Of a DNA stretch of 48,874 nucleotides, positions 8,178 through 16,310 are shown piece after piece. A model generated the notes under the pieces. The model was given only the letters and a program-made list of their open reading frames with translations. It was not told the origin of the DNA and made no database searches. This DNA comes from an uncultured Collinsella sp. (GTDB lineage: Bacteria; Actinomycetota; Coriobacteriia; Coriobacteriales; Coriobacteriaceae). Each line of letters opens with the position of its first letter. Position 1 is the first letter of the stretch. The position numbers and the translations under genes were made by a program. Location of the stretch: NCBI GenBank assembly GCA_958348565.1, contig CATVZP010000007.1:1-48874 (forward strand), written 5' to 3'.

Positions 8178-10274
8178 ATGGCAGACGCTAAGGATTTCCT
8201 GTTTGAGATCGGTACGGAGGAAATGCCCTCTGCACCGCTGAACAATGCCGTCAAGCAGCTTGGCACCATGATCGCCAAGGGTCTCGACGAGGCCGGTCTG
8301 GCCCACGGCGAGGTCCGCGTGATCTCGAGCCCGCGCCGCCTGGCTGCGCTCGTTGCCGACGTCGCCACCGCGACCGACGAGGTTCACGAGGTCAAGCGCG
8401 GCCCCGCGGCCAACATCGCCTTCGATGCCGACGGTAACGCCACCAAGGCCGCCCAGGGCTTCGCCCGCAAGTGCGGTGTGGCTGCCGAGGATCTGGTCCG
8501 TCGCGAGGACACCGACGGCCGTGAGTACGTCTTTGCCGAGAAGAACATCCCTTCCGCCCCGGCCACCCCGATCCTGACGGCCCTGTGCGAGAAGACCATC
8601 GCCGGCCTGCAGTGGCCCAATTACCGCAGCCAGCGCTGGGGTCACGAGCACGCCACGTTCGTGCGTCCGGTCCGCTGGATCTGCTGCCTTCTGGGCGAGG
8701 ACGTTGTGCCTGTGTCCTTTGCCGACGTGACGAGTGGCAACACCACGCGCGGTCATCGCGTGCTTGGCCCCGGTGACCATGTGGTTGCCAGCCCCGCAGT
8801 TTACGAGCAGGTGCTCGAGGACGCCGGTGTGCTCTCTGCTGAGCGCCGTCGCGAGGCCATCCTTGCCGGTATCGCCGAGGTCGAGGCTGCACGCCCCGGC
8901 TGCCACGTCGATACGCCCAAGAAGGTCTTTGAGGAGGTCATCAACCTCTGCGAGTGGCCGACGGTGCTCGTCGGCACCTTCGATGAGGAGTTCCTCAAGG
9001 TGCCGCACGAGATCATCTGCGAGTCTATGCTCACCAACCAGCGCTACTTCCCGATCTATGACGGCGAGGGCAAGCTGACGCGTGAGTTCGTGATCGTCTC
9101 CAACAGCAAGCCCGAGAATGCCGAGCGCGTGATCGACGGCAATGAGCGTGTCGTGCGCGCCCGCCTGGACGACGCCAAGTTCTTCTACGAGGAGGATCTG
9201 AAGATCTCCCTCGACGAGTTCCGTGAGCGCCTGGCCAAGGTCGCCTTCCAGGAGAAGCTCGGCAGCGTGCTCGCCAAGTCCGAGCGTATTGAGCAGCTCG
9301 CGCTCGCTATTGCCCGCGAGGCCCACCTGGGTGCCCACCTGGCCGCCGATGCCGGCCGCGCCGCTCACCTGTGCAAGGCCGACCTGGTGTCCAACGCCGT
9401 CGTCGAGTTCACGAGCCAGCAGGGTGTGATGGGCGGTTACTACGCCATCGCGATGGGGGAGAACGACGAGGTCGCTCATGCTATCCGCGATCACTATCGT
9501 CCCCGCTTTGCTGGCGACGAGTTGCCCGAGGGCACCGCTGGCTGCATCGTGGCCTGCGCCGACAAGCTCGATACCATTGCCGGCATCTTTGCCATCGGCG
9601 AGCCCCCGACCGGCTCTTCCGACCCGTATGCGCTGCGTCGTGCCGCCATCGGCATCATCAACATCCTGCGTGACCGTCTGCCGATCGACCCCACGTCGCT
9701 CATCGACTTTGCGCTCGATCTCTATAGCGAGCAGGGCATTGAGTTCGACGCCGCCGAGGTCGCCCAGCAGGTTCGCGACTTCTTCCACGGCCGTCTGGTG
9801 AGCATGGCCCGCGACGAGAAGATCCCGGCCGACACCGTTGCCGCCGTTTCCGCGGTGCACATCATTGCCCCGTCGGTCTTCTTCGCCCGCTGCGCCGCCC
9901 TCGACGAGGCCCGCAAGAACGACGCCGAGACCTTCGACAACCTGGCGACCGCCTACGCCCGCGCCGCGCATATCTCCAAGCCCGAGCTGGGCGCGGAGTA
10001 CGATCGCGCTCTGATGGGCGAGGTCGAGCTTGCGCTTGCCGACGCCTCCGAGGCCGCTCAGACCGCCGTCGATGCCGCTCTCGCCGCCGAGGACTATCCT
10101 GCCGCGTTTGCCGCTCTGGCCGCCCTGCGTGCGCCCATCGACCGTTTCTTCGACGATGTTATGGTCATGGACAAGGACGAGCAGCTTCGCGATAATCGCC
10201 TTAAGCTGCTCAACCGCTTCGAGGCCGTTTTCTCCGGCATCGCCAATATCGGTGAGCTTGCCCGCAAAAAGTAA
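8178..10274 (+). CDS. glyS: Glycyl-tRNA synthetase beta subunit
   Basis: tRNA-recognition subunit of the alpha2beta2 GlyRS. The 698-residue product opens with FLFEIGTEEMPSAPL, typical of GlyS. It contains the LVxDVA-like N-terminal region, an HD-like central domain (GGYYAIAMGENDEVAHAI, DKLDTIAGIF, GSSDPYALRR) and a C-terminal anticodon-binding-like domain ending VFSGIANIGELA. It is translationally adjacent to glyQ, and length and layout match the family. Confidence 0.97.
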   Translation: MADAKDFLFEIGTEEMPSAPLNNAVKQLGTMIAKGLDEAGLAHGEVRVISSPRRLAALVADVATATDEVHEVKRGPAANIAFDADGNATKAAQGFARKCGVAAEDLVRREDTDGREYVFAEKNIPSAPATPILTALCEKTIAGLQWPNYRSQRWGHEHATFVRPVRWICCLLGEDVVPVSFADVTSGNTTRGHRVLGPGDHVVASPAVYEQVLEDAGVLSAERRREAILAGIAEVEAARPGCHVDTPKKVFEEVINLCEWPTVLVGTFDEEFLKVPHEIICESMLTNQRYFPIYDGEGKLTREFVIVSNSKPENAERVIDGNERVVRARLDDAKFFYEEDLKISLDEFRERLAKVAFQEKLGSVLAKSERIEQLALAIAREAHLGAHLAADAGRAAHLCKADLVSNAVVEFTSQQGVMGGYYAIAMGENDEVAHAIRDHYRPRFAGDELPEGTAGCIVACADKLDTIAGIFAIGEPPTGSSDPYALRRAAIGIINILRDRLPIDPTSLIDFALDLYSEQGIEFDAAEVAQQVRDFFHGRLVSMARDEKIPADTVAAVSAVHIIAPSVFFARCAALDEARKNDAETFDNLATAYARAAHISKPELGAEYDRALMGEVELALADASEAAQTAVDAALAAEDYPAAFAALAALRAPIDRFFDDVMVMDKDEQLRDNRLKLLNRFEAVFSGIANIGELARKK

Positions 10275-10308
10275 GCTAGCCTGCGCATAAGCGCAAAAGG
10301 AGCCCCGC

Positions 10309-11184
10309 ATGGATTGCCCGGTCACCGCTCGTCCCACCGTTATCGTTATCTCCGACTCGCTCGGTGATACCGCTTGTGAGGTGGTGCTCGCGGCGTCCGG
10401 GCAATTTGATGTCGGGGCTTTTCGTCTCTTGCGCCTGCCCATGGTGAACTCAGTGGAGCAGGTCAAGTCGTTTGTGGGACCGCGTGTCGATGCCGACCAT
10501 CGTGACATCGCCGTGTTCCACACTATTGTTGATCCGGCGCTCCGTGCTCGCGTGCTCGACTACTTGGGCATGCTGCACATTCGCTCGGTCGACCTGATTG
10601 GCCCGACGCTTGCGGTGCTGTCATCGCTTATTGGCGTGCCGCCAAAAGGAGTGCCGGGTGTGATCCATAAGATCGATGACCGGTATTTCCACCGCATCGA
10701 GGCCATGGAGTACTTTGTCGAGCACGATGACGGACGCGGTTGCGACGATCTGTCGGCTGCCGATATCGTGCTGCTGGGCGTATCCCGCACGTCCAAGACG
10801 CCGTTGTCGATGTATTTGGCCTATCAGGGCTACAAGGTCGCCAACGTTCCGTTGGCACACGGTATGGAGCCGCCCAAGTCGATTTACGAGGTAGACCCGA
10901 TGCGGTTGTTTGGCCTGATTTCGACCGTCGACGTTATTTCTGAGATTCGCGATAGTCGCCTGGGCGACGACTATACCCGTGCCGTTGCCGGCTCCTATGC
11001 CGAGCCCGAGAGCGTGCGCAGTGAGCTCGAGGAGGCTCGTGCCCTCATGAAACGTCTGGGTTGCTTTGTGGTGCGCACTGACGGCAAGGCGATCGAGGAG
11101 AGTGCCTCTGAGATCATCGCTCACCTCGAAGAGATTCAAGAGGCAAGAGCCCGCCGTGCCGCCCGTCGCGCCCAACAAAAGTAG
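10309..11184 (+). CDS. ppsR: Pyruvate phosphate dikinase regulatory protein (kinase/pyrophosphorylase)
   Basis: DUF299-family bifunctional enzyme that uses ADP to phosphorylate, and phosphate to dephosphorylate, a threonine next to the catalytic histidine of PPDK or PEP synthase, switching it off and on. The 291-residue product has the nucleotide-binding loop GVSRTSKTPLSMYLA in the middle and the N-terminal VISDSLGDTA segment. The presence of ppdK immediately downstream, and of no PEP synthase gene here, points to PPDK as the target. It starts 34 bases after glyS with AAAGGAG upstream. Confidence 0.95.
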   Translation: MDCPVTARPTVIVISDSLGDTACEVVLAASGQFDVGAFRLLRLPMVNSVEQVKSFVGPRVDADHRDIAVFHTIVDPALRARVLDYLGMLHIRSVDLIGPTLAVLSSLIGVPPKGVPGVIHKIDDRYFHRIEAMEYFVEHDDGRGCDDLSAADIVLLGVSRTSKTPLSMYLAYQGYKVANVPLAHGMEPPKSIYEVDPMRLFGLISTVDVISEIRDSRLGDDYTRAVAGSYAEPESVRSELEEARALMKRLGCFVVRTDGKAIEESASEIIAHLEEIQEARARRAARRAQQK

Positions 11185-11245
11185 CTTATTGGATTAGCTA
11201 AAAAATTCCTGATACTGATAAAGCGATTTAGCAAATAACTTGCAT

Positions 11246-11329
11246 TTGACCTGCGAGTCTCTTGTAGTGGTATCTTCATAAGGTAACCACCTTTACCTAC
11301 CGTTTACCGCTAGTTTTAGCACGTTTACC
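11246..11329 (+). promoter_or_regulatory. ppdK upstream region with candidate promoter and phased TTTACC repeats
   Basis: The ppsR-ppdK gap holds TTGACC (11246-11251) and an extended -10 TGGTATCTT (11268-11276), 19 bases apart. Just downstream are three direct TTTACC copies at 11292, 11303 and 11324, plus an inverted GGTAAC at 11282. The 11- and 21-base spacing puts the copies on one face of the helix, as expected of an operator. No regulator is identified. Confidence 0.45.
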
Positions 11330-11383
11330 AAACCGCGTATCCTCTGCTCAAGCCCATTCAAAACCCGCCGTATAGTTCCCTCA

Positions 11384-11404
11384 CGGCCCGCATCCGGCGG
11401 GCCG
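11384..11404 (+). promoter_or_regulatory. GC hairpin in the ppdK leader
   Basis: CGGCCCGC and GCGGGCCG pair around a 5-base loop, about 48 bases before the ppdK GTG. The sequence after it (ATTCGTTACC) is not a convincing U tract, so it may be a leader structure or a weak terminator rather than a standard one. Confidence 0.45.
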
Positions 11405-11451
11405 ATTCGTTACCACGGTCGTGCGCGAGATCGCATGGAAGGGGAAGTATC

Positions 11452-14202
11452 GTGAGCGATTGCAAGAGGGTTTACCGTTTTGGAACCGATGCCCAGGGCA
11501 CCTGTGTCACTGAGGGCGACAAGTCTATGAACTTCGTACTTGGCGGCAAAGGCGCTAACCTTGCCGAGATGAGCCGTATCGGCCTGCCGGTTCCCGGTGG
11601 CTTTACCATAACCTGCCAGACCTGCGTCGAGTACTCCGGTGCCGGCAACGTCTGGCCCGAAGGCGCGCTCGACGAGATCGTTGCCGCCGAGGCCGACCTC
11701 GAGGCTCGCTGCGGCAAGAAGCTCGGCGATGCCCGTGACCCGCTGCTCGTCTCGGTGCGCTCGGGCGCTCCGTTTTCAATGCCCGGCATGATGGACACGG
11801 TCCTCAACTTGGGCCTCAACGACGAGTCCGTTCAGGGCCTTATCGCCCAGACGCAGAATCCGCGCTTTGCCTGGGACAGCTATCGTCGCTTTATCCAGAT
11901 GTTCTCCAATGTCGTCATGGGTGTCGATGCCGACTTGTTTGAGAATGCCCTGACCCAGGCCCGCCTGGTCGCCGGCGTTCGCGTCGACTCCGAGCTTTCG
12001 GCCGAGGACCTGCAGGAGCTCGTCGAGACCTTCAAGTGCATTTTCTCCGACAACGTCGAGGCCGCCCAGTACCCCGAGCTCGAGGTCGCGGAAGGCAAGC
12101 CCGTCTTTCCGCACGATCCGGAGCTCCAGCTGCGCCTTGCTATCCAGGCCGTCTTTGGTAGCTGGATGAACGAGCGCGCCTGCATCTACCGCAAGCAGCA
12201 CGGCATTTCCGATGACCTTGGCACCGCCGTTAACGTCCAGGCTATGGCCTTTGGCAATAAGGGCGAGACCTCGGCGACCGGTGTCGCCTTTACGCGCAAC
12301 CCGGCCGACGGCACCAAGGAGTTCTACGGTGACTTTCTGGTCAACGCCCAGGGCGAGGATGTCGTTGCCGGCATCCGCAACACCGAGCCCATCGCCGACC
12401 TCAAGACCACCCCGGGTCTCGAGTCCGCAGGTGAGGAGCTTGAGCGTGTCTTCCTGACGCTTGAGGATCACTACCGCGATATGTGCGACATCGAGTTCAC
12501 CATCGAGCAGGGCAAGCTCTGGATGCTCCAGACCCGCGTGGGCAAGCGTACCGCAACCGCCGCTCTGCGCATTGCTATTGAGATGGTCGTGGAAGGCCTC
12601 ATCACCCGTGAGGAGGCCGTGAGCCGCATCGACCCCGCGCAGCTCGACCAGCTCCTGCACCCGCAGTTCGACTCCTCCAAGAAGTACGAGGCGCTCGCAT
12701 GCGGCCTTAACGCCAGTCCCGGTGCCGCCGTGGGCGAAGTCGTGTTCTCGAGTGATGACGCCGTCGCGCGTTCTGCCGAGGGCCATAAAGTCATTCTGGT
12801 CCGCTGGGAGACCAACCCCGACGACCTGAAGGGTATGGTCGCCGCCGAGGGCATCCTGACCAGTCACGGTGGCAAGACGAGCCACGCCGCCGTTATCGCC
12901 CGTGGCATGGGTACCCCCTGCGTCTGCGGTGTCGAGCGTTTCCATATCGACGCGGCCGAGAAGGTCGTGCGTATCGAGGGTAGCGATTGCGTGCTGCACG
13001 AGGGCGACATTATCTCCATCGACGGCACTCAGGGCATCGTCGTCGATGGTGCTGTCGATTTGGTCTCCGCCGAGCTCACCGGCGACCTGGACACCATCCT
13101 GTCCTGGGCTGATGAGATCCGCCTGGACGAGACCGACGGTCACGCCAACCACGTGCGCGTCAACGCCGACAACCCCGAGGATGCCGAGCTCGCGCTTGAG
13201 TTTGGCGCCGAGGCCATCGGTCTGTGCCGCACCGAGCATATGTTCCTGGGCGATCGCAAGAACATTATCCAGAGCTTCATCCTGTCCGACGACGAGGCCG
13301 TGAAGCAGCAGGCCCTGGCCGATCTGCTCAAGGTCCAGACTGAGGACTTCCTGTCCATGTTCAAGACCATGTCTGGTCGCGAGGTGGTCGTTCGCCTGCT
13401 CGATCCGCCGCTTCATGAGTTCCTGGATAATCCTCGCGAGCTCGAGGTCGCCATCACCAAGAAGGAAGCCGCCGGCGCCAGCGAGGAAGAGTTTGCCGCC
13501 CTGCGTGCCCGCCTGCGCCGTATCGACGGCATGGTCGAGTCCAACCCGATGCTCGGCCTGCGCGGCGTGCGCCTGTCAGTCGTCTTCGGTGACCTGCCGC
13601 TCATGCAGGTCCGTGCCGTGGCAACGGCTGCCGCTCGCCTTATCAAGGAAGGCGTCGACCCGCGCCCCGAGATCATGGTTCCGCTCGTTTCCATCACGGC
13701 CGAGCATGTCCAGACCCGCGAGGTCATCGAGCGCGTGATCGCCGAGGTTTCCGCCGAGGAGGGCGTCGAGCTCAACATTCCCGTGGGCACGATGCTCGAG
13801 CTGCCGCGCGCCTGCATGGTCGCTGACGAGATCGCCCATCACGCCGACTTCTTCTGCTTTGGCACCAACGACCTCACGCAGACGACGTTCGGTTTCTCGC
13901 GTGACGACGCCGAGGCCAAGTTCATCCCCCTGTACATGCACAAGAAGATCTTGAAGGACAACCCCTTCGAGACCATCGACACGGCGGTACTGGAGCTCGT
14001 GCGCATGGCCGTCGAGAAGGGTCGTGCCACCAATCCCGACATGCACTTTGGCGTGTGCGGTGAACACGGCGGCGACCCCAAGTCCATCAAGGGCCTGTTT
14101 AACGTGGCCGATGTGGACTATGTGTCCTGCTCGCCTTATCGCGTGCCCCTCGCGCGCCTGGCGGCCGCTCAGGCCAAGCTCGAGGCCAAGCGTTCCGCCT
14201 AA
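11452..14202 (+). CDS. ppdK: Pyruvate, phosphate dikinase
   Basis: Interconverts pyruvate, ATP and phosphate with PEP, AMP and PPi in central carbon metabolism. The 916-residue product has the ATP-grasp N-terminal domain (GGKGANLAEMSRIGLPVPGG near 24-43), the swivelling phosphohistidine domain GGKTSHAAVIARG with catalytic H478 and regulatory T476, and the C-terminal PEP/pyruvate TIM barrel (GLCRTEHMF; FCFGTNDLTQTTFG; CGEHGGDP). The start is GTG at 11452 with AAGGGGAAG upstream. It sits behind its regulator gene ppsR but has a long gap and probably its own promoter. Confidence 0.97.
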   Translation: MSDCKRVYRFGTDAQGTCVTEGDKSMNFVLGGKGANLAEMSRIGLPVPGGFTITCQTCVEYSGAGNVWPEGALDEIVAAEADLEARCGKKLGDARDPLLVSVRSGAPFSMPGMMDTVLNLGLNDESVQGLIAQTQNPRFAWDSYRRFIQMFSNVVMGVDADLFENALTQARLVAGVRVDSELSAEDLQELVETFKCIFSDNVEAAQYPELEVAEGKPVFPHDPELQLRLAIQAVFGSWMNERACIYRKQHGISDDLGTAVNVQAMAFGNKGETSATGVAFTRNPADGTKEFYGDFLVNAQGEDVVAGIRNTEPIADLKTTPGLESAGEELERVFLTLEDHYRDMCDIEFTIEQGKLWMLQTRVGKRTATAALRIAIEMVVEGLITREEAVSRIDPAQLDQLLHPQFDSSKKYEALACGLNASPGAAVGEVVFSSDDAVARSAEGHKVILVRWETNPDDLKGMVAAEGILTSHGGKTSHAAVIARGMGTPCVCGVERFHIDAAEKVVRIEGSDCVLHEGDIISIDGTQGIVVDGAVDLVSAELTGDLDTILSWADEIRLDETDGHANHVRVNADNPEDAELALEFGAEAIGLCRTEHMFLGDRKNIIQSFILSDDEAVKQQALADLLKVQTEDFLSMFKTMSGREVVVRLLDPPLHEFLDNPRELEVAITKKEAAGASEEEFAALRARLRRIDGMVESNPMLGLRGVRLSVVFGDLPLMQVRAVATAAARLIKEGVDPRPEIMVPLVSITAEHVQTREVIERVIAEVSAEEGVELNIPVGTMLELPRACMVADEIAHHADFFCFGTNDLTQTTFGFSRDDAEAKFIPLYMHKKILKDNPFETIDTAVLELVRMAVEKGRATNPDMHFGVCGEHGGDPKSIKGLFNVADVDYVSCSPYRVPLARLAAAQAKLEAKRSA

Positions 14203-14240
14203 CCTTTTGGGTATAGACGCCTAGCGTAGCCCCCTTCATG

Positions 14241-14275
14241 CCGCCCGTCTCATTCGTGAGGCGGGCGGTTGTCAT
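14241..14275 (+). terminator. Hairpin terminator after ppdK
   Basis: CCGCCCGTCTCA pairs fully (one G-U) with TGAGGCGGGCGG around a TTCG tetraloop, 38 bases after the ppdK stop. The U tract is poor (TTGTC), so efficiency is uncertain. Confidence 0.65.
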
Positions 14276-14314
14276 GTGCGGGTTTTGTCTTTTTGTCTGC
14301 ATAAAAAATTGTTC

Positions 14315-14342
14315 TTGCAGCAGAAACCCGCGCGTGTATACT
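14315..14342 (+). promoter_or_regulatory. Probable rplS promoter
   Basis: TTGCAG (14315-14320), a 16-base spacer and TATACT (14337-14342) lie 70 bases before rplS. It gives rplS its own unit separate from ppdK. Confidence 0.65.
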
Positions 14343-14411
14343 CGAATACGTTTGTTCAACTACGTGCCGGCCAAGGTGGTACGGCACCTCTAGAAGAGTA
14401 AGGAATTGCAC

Positions 14412-14753
14412 ATGGATTACATCCGCGCAATCGAGCGTCAGCAGATCCGCGAGGACATCCCGCAGGTCCGCGTTGCCGACAACGTCAAGGTTCACTACCG
14501 CATTAAGGAAGGCGACCGCGAGCGCATCCAGGTTTTCCAGGGCGACGTCATCCGCATGGCCGGCGCCGGTGCCCGCGAGACCTTCACCGTCCGCAAGATT
14601 TCCTTCGGTGTCGGTGTTGAGCGTACCTTCCCGCTTCACAGCCCCAAGATCGCCAAGCTCGAGGTCGTCCGTCATGGTCGCGTCCGTCGCGCCAAGCTGT
14701 ACTACCTCCGCGACAAGGTGGGCAAGGCTGCTCGCATCCCCGAGAAGCGCTAA
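14412..14753 (+). CDS. rplS: 50S ribosomal protein L19
   Basis: bL19, located at the interface of the two subunits. The 113-residue product has the family core VRVADNVKVHYRIKEGDRER, FQGDVIRMAGAG and RRAKLYYLRDKVGKAARI. The ATG at 14412 follows AAGGAA at a 7-base spacing; a TTG two codons upstream would sit on top of that site. In most bacteria rplS follows trmD directly. Here lepB, glyQS, ppsR and ppdK lie between them. Confidence 0.97.
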   Translation: MDYIRAIERQQIREDIPQVRVADNVKVHYRIKEGDRERIQVFQGDVIRMAGAGARETFTVRKISFGVGVERTFPLHSPKIAKLEVVRHGRVRRAKLYYLRDKVGKAARIPEKR

Positions 14754-14786
14754 GAAGATCGCAGCGTCTGTCCACTCGTTTGGACA

Positions 14787-14818
14787 AAAGGGTCACCTTC
14801 GGGTGGCCCTTCTTTTTA
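14787..14818 (+). terminator. Intrinsic terminator after rplS
   Basis: AAGGGTCACC and GGTGGCCCTT pair around a TTCG loop and are followed by CTTTTTAT, 34 bases after the rplS stop. Confidence 0.85.
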
Positions 14819-14846
14819 TCTGATTTGCATACAAGGAGGCCCCGAT

Positions 14847-15635
14847 ATGGCCAACATGACGAGCTCGGTTTCGGCATCGCAGGTTGCCGGCGAGCTGGCG
14901 AGCGCCACGTTTGAGGAGATCCCCGCCCTCGTGGAGCATTATCGTGAGGATCCGCGCCAGCAAGTGATCAAGGCTTGCGAGCGTGCCCTTAAGCGCCATG
15001 CCAAGGAACTTGCCGAGCGCGAGCGCGTCAACGGCATGTACGAGCTGATGCACGAGCTCGGTGGGGATGGCGTGGTCGTTGGTGTCGACGAGGTGGGTCG
15101 CGGCTCGGTGGCCGGTCCTTTGACGGTGTGCGCCGTGTGCCTCCCCATGGAGCCGCGCGTCTGGGGCATCAATGATTCCAAAAAGCTCACGCCGGCGCGC
15201 CGCGAGCTGCTCTCGGTGAAGATTACCGAGGTCGCGACGGCGATTGGTTTTTGCCATATCGCGCCCGCGGATATCGATGATATGGGCATGGCCCGCGCTA
15301 TCCGCGCTGCCGTCGCGGGCGCCGTGGCCGATACGGGGCTTGAGCCCGATTGCGTGCTTATGGACGGTAACCCCTTGGGCGCCGTTCCCAACGAGCGCGA
15401 CGTGGTAAAGGGCGATGCCAAAATCGCCTGTATCGCCGCGGCGTCCATCATGGCCAAGGTCACGCGTGACGAGATGATGGTCGAGTACGACGCTGAGTAC
15501 CCCGAGTATCATTTTGCCGAGTCGAAGGGCTACGCAAGCCCCGAGCACATCGAGGCGATTCGCAAACACGGACTTTGTCCGCTGCACCGCGTGAGCTTTT
15601 GCGGAAACTTTCTGCAGACTGAGCGCCTTTTTTAG
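14847..15635 (+). CDS. rnhB: Ribonuclease HII
   Basis: Cleaves RNA in RNA-DNA hybrids and single ribonucleotides misincorporated in DNA. The 262-residue product has the catalytic DEDD set in GVDEVGRGSVAGP, LMDGN and KGDAKIACIAAASIMAKVTRD. An N-terminal helical extension of about 75 residues precedes the catalytic fold, as in Bacillus-type RNase HII. The ATG follows AAGGAGG. It lies between rplS and the yraN-comM-dprA cluster, as in other actinobacteria. Confidence 0.95.
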   Translation: MANMTSSVSASQVAGELASATFEEIPALVEHYREDPRQQVIKACERALKRHAKELAERERVNGMYELMHELGGDGVVVGVDEVGRGSVAGPLTVCAVCLPMEPRVWGINDSKKLTPARRELLSVKITEVATAIGFCHIAPADIDDMGMARAIRAAVAGAVADTGLEPDCVLMDGNPLGAVPNERDVVKGDAKIACIAAASIMAKVTRDEMMVEYDAEYPEYHFAESKGYASPEHIEAIRKHGLCPLHRVSFCGNFLQTERLF

Positions 15636-15684
15636 GCCAATTGTGGAGACGGGGACCTCTGGCGTTTTATAAACCTGCTGGTAG

Positions 15685-15727
15685 CGGGCCGTGTGCAACG
15701 TGATTGTTGCGTACGGCCCGTTTTTTG
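15685..15727 (+). terminator. Intrinsic terminator after rnhB
   Basis: CGGGCCGT-GTGCAACG and TGTTGC-GTACGGCCCG form a long stem followed directly by TTTTTT, 50 bases after rnhB. It separates rnhB from the yraN unit. Confidence 0.85.
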
Positions 15728-15824
15728 TCGGCATTTGGTCAGCTTTTGGTTTGTTTCCGGTACTTACCCGCATGAAAGGTGCCCTCATTATCGGGGCAAT
15801 GCAGTGTGCGGGAAAGGAGACCCC

Positions 15825-16310
15825 ATGTGTGCCGCAAGCAAAAAGAGCAAGACGCAGCAACTCAAGGAGCGCTGGGAAGACGGCGAGCTCGACTGCGGGG
15901 CGATGACGCCCGAGTTTATCAAGGGGCTCAGTCCCCGCGAGCTCGGCATGCTGGGCGAGCTGATCACCATCGATTACTTTAACGAGCGTGGATACACCTT
16001 GTTGGAGCAGGGCTATCGTTGCATTGAGGGCGAAGCCGATCTGGTGCTGCTCGACGAGCTCGACGATGTCGTGGTGATGGCCGAGGTAAAGACAAGACGC
16101 GTCGCCCTGGATTGCACCACGCGGGTCTTTCCCGAGGAGGCCGTGGACGCCCAAAAGCAGCGTCGGTATCGTCGCATCGCAAGTTGCTATCTCATGGAGC
16201 ACTATCCGCTCAGGTCGATTCGCTTCGATGCCGTGGGCGTCACCATCCGCGGCGGGCATATCGCCGAGATCGAGCACCAGTACAATGCGTTCGATTGGCA
16301 GGTGTCGTGA
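15825..16310 (+). CDS. yraN: YraN-family (UPF0102) putative endonuclease
   Basis: Predicted restriction-endonuclease-like fold protein of 161 residues; the cellular role is not established. The PD-(D/E)XK-like active site is visible as GELITIDYF, then GEADLVLLD and MAEVKTRRV, with a following Q (DAQKQRRYRRIA). The ATG at 15825 has GGAAAGGAG upstream; an open frame reaching back to 15693 crosses the rnhB terminator and is not used. Its stop overlaps the comM start (TGATG). The yraN-comM-dprA order is conserved and suggests a DNA-processing role. Confidence 0.92.
   Translation: MCAASKKSKTQQLKERWEDGELDCGAMTPEFIKGLSPRELGMLGELITIDYFNERGYTLLEQGYRCIEGEADLVLLDELDDVVVMAEVKTRRVALDCTTRVFPEEAVDAQKQRRYRRIASCYLMEHYPLRSIRFDAVGVTIRGGHIAEIEHQYNAFDWQVS

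Noticed and set aside
7272..10523. 1083-codon minus-strand open frame over glyQ, glyS and the start of ppsR
   Set aside because: It lies opposite three confidently identified genes, crosses their boundaries and lacks any domain or ribosome-binding site.
15693..15824. Longer N-terminus for YraN
   Set aside because: The extension crosses the rnhB terminator, is Cys-rich and non-homologous, and the ATG at 15825 has a good ribosome-binding site.
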